DNA from: Aulostomus chinensis
Taxonomy: Eukaryota > Chordata > Actinopteri > Syngnathiformes > Aulostomidae
Reading direction: 5' to 3'
DNA length: 64,000 bases
NCBI GenBank assembly: GCA_037954235.1
Contig: JBBMOA010000006.1
Location: forward strand, 21,201,041-21,265,040
Shown: positions 31,630 through 41,925 of the stretch, piece by piece
Layout: each line of letters starts with the position of its first letter
Numbering within the stretch: the first letter of the stretch is position 1
Notes under the pieces: generated by a model
The model's input: the letters and a program-made list of their open reading frames with translations, nothing else
Databases searched by the model: none
What the model was told of the DNA's origin: nothing
Position numbers and translations under genes: made by a program

Positions 31630-31855
31630 TAACTGTTTAATATGAAGGAGACAAATCTCCTGTTTCATGATTAGATGTTATGCCTAGTCCATATTGTATT
31701 TTATAGATTGTTAAAATTTTCTTCATCTTGATTAATGGGCAGACACAAATACTGCAGTTTAGTGGCGCTCATGTTGACTGATCGGTCAAAACTCTGAAAA
31801 CTCTGATCCCACTCTGTAGGTCTATTAATATTTACAATTATTATAAAAATAATTA
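31630..31855. other. Unassigned short spacer
   Basis: About 225 bases with nothing recognised. Confidence 0.4.
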
Positions 31856-32104
31856 TTCTCTCTGGGTACTCCGGCTTCTTCCCACCGTCCAAAGACATGC
31901 AAGTGTGGACTAGGCTAATTGGATACTCTAAATTGACCATAGGTATGAATTTGAGTGTGAATGGTTTTTTGTCTGTATATGTTGGCCCTGCGATGGACTG
32001 GGGACCTGTCCAGGGTGTGCCCCGCCTCTCACCGGTAGCTGCAGGGATAGGCTCCAGCCCCCCCACGACCCTTTATAGGAACAAGCGGAAGACAATGGAT
32101 GGAT
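31856..32104 (+). mobile_element. tRNA-headed SINE, 5'-truncated copy (c)
   Basis: Starts within the body (ctctctgggtactccggctt), keeps cctgcgatggactggggacc and ends acaatggatggat. The tRNA-like head is missing. Confidence 0.8.
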
Positions 32105-32704
32105 AAAAATAATTACCAGATTTTCAATCAGTGATGATAATGTGTGCAAGCTGTGTGTTCAAATGTTTACGCTCCTTATAAATTCAACAATTCTACAATT
32201 CTACAATTTCATTTAGCAGACACTTTTGTCCAAAGCGATGTACAACACAAGCAAGAATTTAGACTTAATTAAGGAAAAGCCCATAGGAAGCGCAAAAGTG
32301 CTTCAGGAGTGATTTGGTCACAGGTACTGCCATCTAGTGGCAGAAGAAGTGTCGCCCCCCCCTCCCTTTTTTTTTTTTTGACAAACATACAACATCACAC
32401 AACACAGTTAGTGCTACATAATCACTAAGTGCTGGGTTGTGGACCCTCTGACTTATACTAAACCCACAGGACAAAGAGGAGAAGAGTCAGGTTAAGTGCC
32501 TAGGTGCTCTCTGAACAATTGAGTCTTCAATTGTCTCTTAAAAGTAGAAAGGGACTCAGCAGAATGCACAGAGTTCGGTAGTTCGTTCCACCATTTGGGA
32601 ACAACAGAAGAGAAGAGTCTGGCTAGAGATTTGGAGCAGCGCTGGGCTGGAAGCACCAGGCATCTTTCGCATGCAGAGCGTAGTGGGCGAGAAGAAGAGT
32701 AGAC

Positions 32705-33286
32705 CTAGATCAGGGATTCCAGGTAGGCTGGAGCCGTTCTTGTGATTGTTTTGTAAGCCAAGAGAAGTGCCTTGAATTTGATCCTGGCTGCCACTGGAAG
32801 CCAGCGAAGAGAAACCAGCAGCGGGGTGACATGTGCCCTTTTGGGCTGGTTGAAGATCAGATGTGCTGCTGCATTCTGGATCATCTGCAGAGGCTTGAAT
32901 CTTCTGGCAGGCCTCCCTGCATGCTCAGAGTTGCAGTAATCAATGTGTGAGATGACAAGAGCCTGAACCAGAATCTGTGTGGTCTGTTGGGTCAGGAAGG
33001 GTCTGATCTTCCTGATGTTGTAGAGGGCATAACGGCAAGACTGAGAAACTGAGGCCACATGAACCTTAAAGGTCAGCTGGTCATCAATCATGACACCCAG
33101 GTTTCTGGCTGAGTTTGTGGGCACAAGTAGGCTCGAGTCAAGTTGGACACTGACCTGAGGCTGAACAGATGGACAAGCTGGAAAGACCATGAGTTCAGTC
33201 TTAGAGAGATTCAGTTGACTACATCCACATCCAGTTAAATGATACTTAGAGCAAAGGGATGCACCAATCACTCCAACACTCTCCAC
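32705..33286 (-). pseudogene. L2-type LINE copy B: RT C-terminal part
   Basis: The ORF encodes QLNLSKTELMVFPACPSVQP, SARNLGVMIDDQLTFKVHVA, ALYNIRKIRPFLTQQTTQIL, ISHIDYCNS, IQNAAAHLIFNQPKRAHVTP and LRWLPVAARIKFKALLLAYK, ending at ESLI. The first 35 or so residues (ESVGVIGASLCSKYHLTG) are not LINE-like and belong to the extra sequence. It is the thumb and connection region of the RT. Confidence 0.8.
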
Positions 33287-33301
33287 ACCTTCCTATTCAC
33301 T

Positions 33302-33730
33302 TCACCATGAAGTTTGGAACTCTTGTTCCTTCATCCATGTGGCGATATCAGCCAGACACGCTGATATACGATCAGAGACCGTTCTGTCATCAGGTGGAAA
33401 AGAGAGGAAAAGCTGAGTGTCGTCAGCATAACAGTGGTAGGAGAAGCCATGGGAGCGGATCAGTGCACCAAGTGAGGTGGTGTACAGAGAGAAGAGAAGG
33501 GGACCAAGCACTGACCCCTGAGGAACCCCAGTCGATAGGCCATGTGACCTAGACACCTTTCCTCGCCATGACACTCTGAAGGATCTGCCTGTGAGGTAGG
33601 ACTTGAACCACAACAAGGCAGAACCAGATATGCCGAACTCAGAGAGTGTGGCGAGGAGAATCTGATGGTTCACCGTGTCGAAGGCAGCAGACAGGTCCAG
33701 CAGAAGTAGGACAGAGCACTGACCAGCAGC
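33302..33730 (-). pseudogene. L2-type LINE copy B: RT catalytic core
   Basis: Same frame as the ORF that ends at 33731. It carries motif A (LLLLDLSAAFDTVNHQILLA), SGSALLWFKSYLTGRSFRVS, STGVPQGSVLGPLLFSLYTT and the catalytic box YHCYADDTQLFLSF near 33430. It stops at 33302 after WMKEQEFQTSW because about 75-100 bases of extra sequence follow before the C-terminal part resumes. Confidence 0.85.
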
Positions 33731-35476
33731 TCAAGCTCGTCTCAGTGACACAGTGACTGACAGGAGTGCAGTCTCAGTGGAGTGGTCACACCTGAAGCCA
33801 GACTGAAAAGAGTCAAGTAGGTTGTTGTTCCGCAGATGTTCAGAGACCTGGTTAAATACTGAGCGCTCCAGTATTTTTGACAGGAATGGCAGAAGTGATA
33901 CTGGCCTGTAGTTTTCAACCTTGGCGGGGTTGAGATTAGGCTTTTTGAGCAGTGGGGTGACACGGGCTTGCTTAAAAGTAGCAGGAAAAAGGCCAGTTTC
34001 CAGGGAGGAATTGACAATGTGTGTGACTGCAGATTTGATCGTGGGCAAAATGGTCTGCAGGATGCTGGTGGGTATTGGATCGAGAGGACAAGTTGTAGGT
34101 TTTGAGCTCAGGAGTCTGGAGACCTCATCTTCGCTCAGGGGAGCAAAGGAGAAGAGTGAAGCAGCAGTGGCAGGTTGGTGCTGACTGGACTGGTCAGGCT
34201 CAGAGAACTGGTTGCTGATTGCAGCAACCTTTTCAGTAAAAAAGGAGGCAAACATGTCTGAAGTAAGCGCAGTGGAAGGCTGAGCAACTGGAGGAGAAAG
34301 CAAGGAGTTAAACGCCATAAACAGTTTTCTGGAATCAGAAGTGGCACAGATCTTGTTCTGATAGAAGGCTTTCTTAACGGACTGTAAGCATGAGGTGAAG
34401 GAAGCAAGTTTCTGTTTGTATAAGGACAAGTCAGTGGGTTCTTGGGATTTACGCCACTTTCTTTCTGCTGCCCTGAGTCCAGCTCTTTGTTCTCTCAGAA
34501 CTTCAGAGAGCCACGGACTTGGTTGTTTTTTCTTGGCTGGTTTGGACACCAGGGGGCAGAGTTTGTCCAGAGAGGAACAGAGTGTTTCTGTAGCCTCATG
34601 AACAGAAAGTGAGGAGAAGTGCGAGTGGTCAGGCATGACGGAGTTCACCTCATCAGACAGCTGTGCTGCTGTGAGGGACTTCAGGTTTCTGCGGAAGGAA
34701 ACCATCTGTGTGGGTGTCTGCAATTGCGGAAAGGCAGCCGCAAATTTGACCAAGAAATGGTCTGACAGCTGGAGTGGGTTAACTGTCACATCTGTTATGG
34801 AGCAGTTACGAGTCAGCACCAAGTCGAGGACTTTACCAGCTTTGTGGGTGGGAGGAGAAGGAGCTAGTTCGAGTGCAAAGGAGGAGATGAGTGCCAGGAA
34901 GTCGTTTGCCAGAGTTCTGTCAAGGTGAATGTTCATGTCTCCCATGACAATCAGTGGTGTGCCATCATCAGGGATGTCAGAGAGTAACATGTCCATCTCA
35001 GAGACAAAGCCATCCAGATTACCTCCTGGTGGGCGGTACACAACCAGAACATATGCTTTGATGGGAGCAGTGACACTTAAAGCATGATATTCAAATGTTG
35101 TCTCGCTGTTCGACGGGCGTAGTGCAGAAAAAGACCAGTTCTCAGGAATGAGCATGCCAGCACCGCCTCCTCGTCGAGTAGAGCGAGGGGTGTGGCTTAG
35201 TGTGGCGGACTCAGAGAGTGCAGCTGGGGTAGCAGTTTTTTTGGGGCGTATCCATGTCTCAGTCAGGGCTAGGACCTGAATGTCTGAGAGTTTCATCGGT
35301 GAACTGATGAATTCTGTCTTATTGACTGCGGACTGACAGTTCCAAAGACCAAACGTGACCAAGTGTGGGCTGGGACCACTTTCTGGGAGTGTGGACAGGT
35401 TTTGCGGATTGCGTTTGCGGTAGACTGTGCGTTTTTTCCGATTGCCAACAATGACTGGGATGTGTGTGGGACACAT
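33731..35476 (-). pseudogene. L2-type LINE ORF2: endonuclease and start of RT
   Basis: The 581-codon ORF encodes an endonuclease (VTFGLWNCQSAVNKTEFI, VLALTETWIRPKKTATPAAL, STRRGGGAGMLIPENWSFSA, TPLIVMGDMNIHLDRTLAND near residue 175, and LSDHFLV) and the first part of the RT (FKQARVTPLLKKPNLNPAKV, NYRPVSLLPFLSKILERSVF, FQSGFRCDHSTETALLSVTV). It ends at one TGA (33731-33733); the same frame then reads on into AAGQCSVLLLLDLSAAFDTV at 33730-33670, so one nonsense change separates it from the catalytic domain. Confidence 0.85.
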
Positions 35477-35715
35477 TGTGCGATAAACTTAAGTCGGACA
35501 GGCGGCAGCGGTAGTCGGTGTCCTAGCTCGATGGACTCGTGCAGGTAGACTCGCAGGTCTTTTACCTTTTGTGGTCTTAAACGCTTTGTGTGTTGACGCT
35601 TTCGCTGACGCTCAAGTGCAGTCTGTGCTGTTAGATACCTGACCACAGTCACAGCTGTTTCCAGCAGTTTTATAAAAAAATTCCTCAGGATGGATTTTTT
35701 ACATTTACACAAATC

Positions 35716-35940
35716 TGTGAGGAAAAGAATAAATTATTTAAAGGTATGGGGGATTTTTGGTTTATTTGTGTGTGTCAGTGTGTGTGTGTGTCTCAGCCAA
35801 ATGCACAATAGTTTGATGGTTTTGAAAGCTTTTGACCACAGTGCGCTCTGCTCAAGATAGCATTGTGCCCAACCACCAACTAAATACAATAGTATTTAGT
35901 AAATACTTACTCTGAATTCTTATCTGAAATGTCAAAGTTG
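35716..35940. other. Short spacer with a LINE endonuclease scrap
   Basis: The last 30 bases (35910-35940) read actctgaattcttatctgaa and onward as the LINE endonuclease reading PYSEFL-; the same flank borders the SINE copies at 45950 and 47241. The rest, including a TG-rich stretch near 35770, is not recognised. Confidence 0.6.
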
Positions 35941-36332
35941 GGCGGCATTGTGGTGTACTAATGACAGTTAGCAATGTCATCTCACAACAAGAAGGTTCCG
36001 GGTTTGAGTCCCAGCTCGGGCACGGGATCTTTCTGTGTGGAATTTGCATGTTCTCCCTGTGCCTGTGTGGTTTCTCTCCGGGTACTCCAGCTTCTTCCCA
36101 CTGTCCAAAGACATGCAATTGGGGTCTAGGCTAATTGGATACTCTAAAACTGACCGTAGGTATGACTGTGAGTGTAAATGGTTGTCTGTCTATATACAGT
36201 ATGTCGGCCCTGCGATGGACTGGCAACCTGTCCAGGGTGTACCCCTCCTCTCGCCCGAAAGCTGTTGGGATAGGCTCCAGACCCCAGGAGTAACAGGAAT
36301 AAGCGGAAGAAAATGGATGGATGGATGGATGG
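35941..36332 (+). mobile_element. tRNA-headed SINE, complete copy (d)
   Basis: Runs from ggcggcattgtggtgtacta through the head, body (cctgcgatggactggcaacc) and an ATGG repeat tail at 36312-36332. Its left flank is a LINE endonuclease scrap shared with copies e and f. Confidence 0.9.
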
Positions 36333-36594
36333 AGAATTTAACCTCCCTAACCAACTTAACAAGAGAAAACTGTTTTAAATAAAATTGCAGCTCACTCCTA
36401 CTATCCATCACAACTTTTAAGATTCTAATAATGATCTGACTCCTGAAAACAAAAGTGAAGTGTCGTTGGGAGTGTAGTTGATTAAGGGAAAAATCCTGTG
36501 CATTGAGCTAGCTCCAACTTAGAGTTAAAGGTGCACTAAGCATTGCTGCCTGATGTTACTTCTGTTGATGTTTGTTGTACATACCAAACAATGA

Positions 36595-37261
36595 GGCAAG
36601 GCAAGGCAAGGCAATTTTATTTGTATAGCCCATTTTCACAAACAGTTTGTCTCAAAGGGCTTCACATGGCATCATAACAACATCCTCTGCCCTTAGAACC
36701 TCACATCGACTGAGGAAAAACTCTATAGAAAACCCTTTTAACAGGGAAAAATCTGAGAAACCTCAGGGTGAACAACAGAGGAGGGATCCCTCACCCAGGA
36801 CGGACAGACGTGCAGTAGATGTTACAGACAAGAAAACAGTTTACAATGCAGAATGTGAGAAACACGGAAATGTTAATAACAGCTGAAGAAGGAAGCTTCT
36901 GGTAGGGGAGGCAGGGAGAGCAAGCCAGCTTGATGGGGGACTGGATGGCAGACTGGTTCATGGAAGGGGAGCGCAGGCCGGTGTAACAGTAGGGAATAAG
37001 AGGAGGGGGGGCGATGCAGGCGGCGGTTGGGGCTCTGGTGGATCTGTGGAAACACAGAGAGACTGTGAGACACCAAGGCCAAACTACAAAGTGCAACAAG
37101 TAGTGGTAGTGACAGTTCCAAAAATGTGCAGGGAGGAGAGGAGGAGAGAGGGGGAGAGGAGAGGAGAGGAGGGAAGGGCTCCATGTAACCTGATGTGTCC
37201 CCCAGCAGTCTAAGCCTGTAGCAGCATAGCTATCAATGGTTCAGAGCTACCTGAACCAGTC
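36595..37261 (-). other. 3' UTR of L2-type LINE copy A
   Basis: Untranslated tail after the ORF2 stop. It has a G/A-rich part (37120-37170 on the plus strand), then the conserved block around ggtttctcagatttttccct (minus strand), then the tandem TTGCC tail. No ORF. Confidence 0.8.
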
Positions 37262-40200
37262 CTAACTGAAGGCTCTGTCATAGAGGAAGGTCTTAAGCCT
37301 GGACTTAAACGTAGTTAAAGTGTCTGCCTCTCTGACCCATGGAGAGAGCTGGTTCCACAGTAGAGGAGCCCCGTAACTAAAGGCTCTACCTCCCAGTCTG
37401 TTTTTATTGATACTGGGAATCACTAAAAGACCTGCATTCTGGGAGCGGAGTGCTCTGGTCGGACAGTAGGGACTAATGAGCTCTTTCAAATAGGATGGAG
37501 CTTTATCATTGAGAGCCTTATAAGTCAGCAGAAGGACTTTGAAGTCGATTCTAGATCCTACAGGAAGCCAGTGGAGAGAAGCTAAAGTGGGAGAGATGTG
37601 TTCTCTCTTCTTAACTCCCGTCAAAACCCTCGCTGCAGCGTTCTGGACCAGCTGGAGACTCTTTAGGGAGTATTTAGGACATCCTGACAGGAGAGAGTTG
37701 CAGTAGTCCAGCCGAGAAGTGATAAATGCATGCACCAGTTTTTCAGCATCACTCTGGGAAAGGATATTCCTAATCTTAGCGATACTTCGCAGATGGAAGA
37801 AGGCGGTCCTAGTCACATGCTTTATGTGGGAGCTGAAGGAAAGGTCCTGGTCAAAAATGACCCCAAGGTTCCTTGCAGTTATACTCAAAGTTAGGGTGAT
37901 GCCATCTAGAGTAGTGATCCGATTCAAGAGCGTGTCCCTGTGGTGTTTAGGTCCAAAAATGATTACCTCAGTTTTATCTGAATTGAGCATTAAGAAGTTA
38001 GAGGACATCCAGGATTTAATGTCTTTCAGGCAGTCTTGCAGATGAGTAAACTGGCTTGTGTCGTCTGGCTCCATCGACAAGTAAAGTTGTGTGTCATCTG
38101 CATAACAGTGGAAGTTGATCGAGTGCTTCCGGATTATGTCACCTAATGGGAGCATGTAAAGAGTGAAGAGAATCGGTCCTAAAACTGAACCCTGTGGTAC
38201 ACCATATGTAACTCTGCTATACTCAGAATGGTCATTATTAACATTAACAAACTGAAACCTGTCAGATAAGTAGGACTTAAACCATTTTAGGGCAGTTCCT
38301 TTAATCCCAATGTCATGGTCTAGTCTCTGTAGCAGGATGCTGTGGTCGATGGTGTCAAATGCAGCACTGAGGTCCAAAAGGACAAGCACAGAGACAAGAC
38401 CTCTGTCTGAAGCTATAAGAAGGTCATTAGAGACTCTGACCAGTGCTGTTTCAGTGCTATGGTGTTCCCTGAATCCAGATTGGAAGGCTTCAAAGAGCTC
38501 ATTGCTGTGCAGATGTTCATGTAGCTGCTCCAGGACAACCTTCTCAAGGATCTTGGAGATGTAGGGGAGGTTGGATATTGGCCTATAGTTGGCTAACACA
38601 TCTGGGTCAAGAGAAGGTTTTTTAAGTAAAGGGTTGATGACAGCCACCTTAAAGGCCTGTGGCACATAACCTGTGACTAAGGAAAGATTAATTTGATTTA
38701 ATATAGAAGTGTTGACTAGAGGGAAGGCATCCTTAAGGAGGCTTGTTGGGATGGGATCCAGCAGACAAGTGGCTGACTTGGAGGAACCGACTGCAGAAGT
38801 TAATTCTGACAGGTCGATGGGGGAGAAGCTGTCCAAGTATGCACCAAGTCTGGGAGGTGCTTCTATGGGGACTGTAGTCTGTCCTCCATTACTGGCAATC
38901 TTCAGTCTAATATTCACAATCTTTTCAGTAAAGAAAGAAAGGAAGTCGTTACTGCTGAGAGTTGGGGGGATGCATGGCTCAACAGCACTATGGTTCTTGG
39001 TGAGCCTGCCCACGGTGCTGAAGAGGAACCTGGGGTTGTTCTTATTCTTTTCTATCAGGGACGAGTAGTAAGCGCTTCTGGCATTACGGAGTTCTTTTTT
39101 ATATATTAATAAACTCTCCCTCCAGGCTTGGCGGACTTCCTCATGCTGGCTGGAATGTGTCTTCCTTTCCAGTTGTCTGGTCTTCTGTTTTAAGGCACGC
39201 AGCTCTGGGCTGTACCAGGGAACTATTCTTTTCTGGTTGATAACCTTCTTCTTCAGGGGAGCTATGGCATCAAGTGTCCCAAGGAGTGCTGCTGCAGTGC
39301 TGTCCACAAGATAGTCTTCCTGCGAGGGGGTGAAATCAGCATAACTGCCCATTATATCACTACAAGGTGTGGCAGCAAGCTCTGCTGGAATAAGCTCCTT
39401 AAATCTAGAAACAGCAGTGTCAGATAGACTTCTACTGAAGCGGGACTTTTTCCCAGGTAGGATATAATTTGTTAAAGTAAATTCAAATGTAATTAAGGAG
39501 TGATCAGACAAGACAGGGTTCTGAGGAAGAACTATGATGCGGTCAGCTTCTATTCCATAAGTGAGTACTAAATCAAGGATGTGATTAAAAGTGTGAGTGG
39601 GTTTGTTTACCCTTTGACAGAAGCCAACAGAATCAAGAAGCGACTTAAACGCAGTGGCCAGAGAATCATCATTGACGTCCACATGGATGTTAAAGTCACC
39701 CACTATAATGACTTCGTCTGAGTTCAATGCCAAGTTAGACAGAAAGTCAGGGAATTCTTCTAAGAACTCAGAATAAGGTGCAGGAGGACGGTACACCACA
39801 GCAAGTAAGAGTGGTTTCTCTGCTTTCCAGTCTGGGTGGGAAAAGCTGACAATAAGGCTCTCAAATGAGTTAAATGAACTGTTAGGTTGAGGGTTAAGCA
39901 CCAAATTTGACTGATAGATTGCAGCTTCTCCTCCTCCTCTGCCAGTGGTGCGAGGTACATGGTAGTTAATGTAACCAGGAGGGGAAGATTCATTTAAACT
40001 AACATACTCATCTTGCTGCACCCAGGTTTCAGTGAGTGCTAATAAACCAATCTGATAATTAGTAATTAAATCGTTCACTAGGAGAGACTTGGATGCAAGA
40101 GATCGAATATTAAGCAAACCACATTTAATAGTTGCATTGGGTTGATTTGCTGGAGCAGTGGTTTTAATTTGAACTAAGTTGCTATAAATTACTCCTCCAG

Positions 40201-40267
40201 ATTTGGGTGCAGGCTTATAAAGCCTCGGGGCAGACAGAGTTTCTATAGGCTGGGTGGGTGACAACAC
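37262..40267 (-). CDS. L2-type LINE ORF2: endonuclease-reverse transcriptase, 1001 codons
   Basis: Polyprotein that would nick target DNA and copy the element's RNA into it. The endonuclease covers about residues 45-270: IKCGLLNIRSLASKSLLVND, LLALTETWVQQDEYVSLNES, GRGGGEAAIYQSN, VIIVGDFNIHVD near residue 190 and LSDHSLITF. The RT covers about residues 500-830: ANYRPISNLPYISKILEKVV, FQSGFREHHSTETALVRV, VLLDLSAAFDTIDHSILLQR (motif A, near 632), TYGVPQGSVLGPILFTLYML and FHCYADDTQLYLS (YADD near 720). The C-terminus has ITSRLDYCNSLLSGCP, REHISPTLASLHWLPVGSRI and FKSRLKTFLYDRAFS. All catalytic motifs are present and there is no internal stop. No upstream ATG lies in frame after the ORF1 stop; the first possible start is GTG or later, so the true start is uncertain. 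Confidence 0.9.
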   Translation of the reverse strand: MLSPTQPIETLSAPRLYKPAPKSGGVIYSNLVQIKTTAPANQPNATIKCGLLNIRSLASKSLLVNDLITNYQIGLLALTETWVQQDEYVSLNESSPPGYINYHVPRTTGRGGGEAAIYQSNLVLNPQPNSSFNSFESLIVSFSHPDWKAEKPLLLAVVYRPPAPYSEFLEEFPDFLSNLALNSDEVIIVGDFNIHVDVNDDSLATAFKSLLDSVGFCQRVNKPTHTFNHILDLVLTYGIEADRIIVLPQNPVLSDHSLITFEFTLTNYILPGKKSRFSRSLSDTAVSRFKELIPAELAATPCSDIMGSYADFTPSQEDYLVDSTAAALLGTLDAIAPLKKKVINQKRIVPWYSPELRALKQKTRQLERKTHSSQHEEVRQAWRESLLIYKKELRNARSAYYSSLIEKNKNNPRFLFSTVGRLTKNHSAVEPCIPPTLSSNDFLSFFTEKIVNIRLKIASNGGQTTVPIEAPPRLGAYLDSFSPIDLSELTSAVGSSKSATCLLDPIPTSLLKDAFPLVNTSILNQINLSLVTGYVPQAFKVAVINPLLKKPSLDPDVLANYRPISNLPYISKILEKVVLEQLHEHLHSNELFEAFQSGFREHHSTETALVRVSNDLLIASDRGLVSVLVLLDLSAAFDTIDHSILLQRLDHDIGIKGTALKWFKSYLSDRFQFVNVNNDHSEYSRVTYGVPQGSVLGPILFTLYMLPLGDIIRKHSINFHCYADDTQLYLSMEPDDTSQFTHLQDCLKDIKSWMSSNFLMLNSDKTEVIIFGPKHHRDTLLNRITTLDGITLTLSITARNLGVIFDQDLSFSSHIKHVTRTAFFHLRSIAKIRNILSQSDAEKLVHAFITSRLDYCNSLLSGCPKYSLKSLQLVQNAAARVLTGVKKREHISPTLASLHWLPVGSRIDFKVLLLTYKALNDKAPSYLKELISPYCPTRALRSQNAGLLVIPSINKNRLGGRAFSYGAPLLWNQLSPWVREADTLTTFKSRLKTFLYDRAFS

Positions 40268-40333
40268 AAAGGAACCAGCAGAGGGGCGTGTTAAACTGCA
40301 GCTCTGCCTGCTGGTCTGAACTCTGGTTGCTTG

Positions 40334-40475
40334 TCAGGGATTAGTATTGCTAATAAATTGGCCTATGTTCCTAGATAAGAGAGATGCCCCATCCAAAGTA
40401 GGATGGACGCCATCTCTCCGAATCAGACCAGGCTTTCCCCAGAAGGAGCTCCAATTGTGAGCAAGCTCGCCCCTT
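40334..40475 (-). pseudogene. L2 LINE ORF1 remnant: esterase C-terminus
   Basis: Just upstream of ORF2 and in the same frame: LAHNWSSFWGKPGLIRRDGV, HPTLDGASLLSRNIGQFISN and NP, then TGA at 40336-40334. RRDGVHPTLDGASLLSRN is the D-x-x-H block of the SGNH esterase domain found in ORF1 of CR1/L2 elements. The rest of ORF1 is missing, so the insertion is 5'-truncated here. ORF2 follows 22 codons later. Confidence 0.7.
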
Positions 40476-41479
40476 CAGCCGTGTTTCTGTAAATGACATG
40501 AACGCGCATCGACATCGAAAGTGGATTTGTGCTGTGCTAAAGTCTCTAATATGAGTGAGCTAACTCCAACTGTTGGGTGAGTATTCAAAGTCTTTGTACA
40601 ATAGCTTGACTTATCATCAATCATCTTAGGTTATGAGTTGCAGCAGATATATTTAAAATTATTTTGTTAGTTTATGATTTACCACTGATATACCACTGAT
40701 ATACCACTTGCTACTGTGCTACTCAATCAACTCTGCTTATTCCCCAATGTATGATGCACGTGCACTAACCCCCCACCCCTAACCATCTTGTCGTTAATTG
40801 GCTGGAACATGGTTTGTTATTTTTTTGTGCACATCCTGTGCACTCAGTGTTTGCTTGCTGTTTGTGAGCCCTGTGCTGGCTCCAGGGACTGAACTTGTTC
40901 ATAGTGCATTCAGTGAGCAGGCAGCTCGCAGATCAAGGGGAGAACCTTCTTTCTGTGAGGCTTCTTTCTTTCTGCTAACCACTGCACCACCGTGCCGCCC
41001 GCATTCCAAGTCATGAATTCCAATTTCCTGAACTTTACTCTCAAAATCCCAGGCTGAGGTGTTGTGAGGGTGCAGTCAAGACCAAAAGCCTCCTGTCTGA
41101 GTTGTCCTGCAAGAGTGCTTTCAAAGCCAGAAGTCAGCACTTAAGTTCCTTGATTGAGGATGTTCCAAATGCCTGGTGTACAGCATTCAGGTCCTTTAAT
41201 GGAATGTTTGAAGGTGTCCCTCCTCCATCCACCTGGTTCAGTGACAACTCTAGATTCAAGACAAAAGTTTTGTCATTCTTGTGTACTCGTACAATTTTGT
41301 AAAATTCATGTAGAACATAAACCAATCAATACATAAAACCATTTGGTATAAAATACTCCACTATCAGTATTGTTAAGGTTCCCTTTGTCCTGACCTGTTT
41401 GGCAGTATACCTGACATCAGTCCCTTAATTTATCATTTGTTGTATTTAGTATTTTTTATAGACCACGGTAATAACTTTT
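40476..41479. other. Unassigned spacer with a SINE scrap
   Basis: Nothing recognised except 40938-41001, which matches the minus-strand head end of the SINE family (gctaaccactgcaccaccgt followed by gccgccc). No coding similarity. Confidence 0.5.
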
Positions 41480-41925
41480 AATCTTTTCTGTAATCTTTTA
41501 TTTGTGTTTAAATCCTTAAATGGTCTCCCCCCCCCCCCCCCCCTTACCTCTCTGAGCTGCTTCACCCTCATGCTCCTGCTCGGTGCCTCATGTCAGCTGA
41601 TCAGCTGCTCCTGGAGGTACCGAGGTCTAAGCGGAAGCTCAGAGGGGATAGAGCCTTTTCTGTTGCTGCTCCCAAATTATGGAACGATCTGCCTTTGCAC
41701 ATCAGACAGGCTTCTTCACTGTCCATTTTTAAAACAAATCTTAAAACCCATTTTTATTCCTTGGCTTTTGACCCAGCATGAGACTTTGCTCCTGTTTTAT
41801 TATTTTTATTTTTTTTTACTTGATTATTATGTTTTATGACTATTTATGTACAGCACTTTGTTTTCAGCTGTGGTTGTTTTTAAAGTGCTTTATGAATAAA
41901 GTTGAGTTGAGTTGAGTTGAGAATA
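41480..41925 (+). mobile_element. L2-type LINE, 3'-terminal fragment (copy E)
   Basis: 5'-truncated copy that keeps the last coding block (MSADQLLLEVPRSKRKLRGD, RAFSVAAPKLWNDLPLHIRQ, ASSLSIFKTNLKTHFYSLAF, ending DPA at 41779) and a short 3' UTR with the tail repeat ttgagttgagttgagttgag. A C-run (41527-41542) interrupts the start of the coding part. Confidence 0.8.

Larger units (their letters stand above)
32186..35715 (-). mobile_element. L2-type LINE, nearly full length but broken (copy B)
   Basis: Minus-strand element whose coding parts lie at 33731-35476, 33302-33730 and 32705-33286. The 3' end near 32186-32250 carries the block aatttcatttagcagacac and a short repeated tail (attctacaattctacaa). 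The 5' edge near 35715 is not precisely placed. No target duplication was identified. Confidence 0.75.
36595..40475 (-). mobile_element. L2-type LINE (copy A) with an uninterrupted ORF2
   Basis: Minus-strand element running from an ORF1 remnant (40334-40475) through the 1001-codon ORF2 (37262-40267) to a 3' UTR that ends at 36595 in repeats reading aggcaaggcaaggcaaggca on the plus strand, the tail repeat of the family. It is truncated at its 5' end inside ORF1. The same 3' UTR occurs alone at 49518-49854, and an internally deleted relative is at 54484-55685. Confidence 0.85.

Noticed and set aside
33921..34928. Plus-strand ORFs opposite L2 copy B
   Set aside because: Shadows of the minus-strand endonuclease-RT ORF.
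37719..39068. Plus-strand ORFs opposite L2 copy A
   Set aside because: Shadows of the intact minus-strand ORF2.
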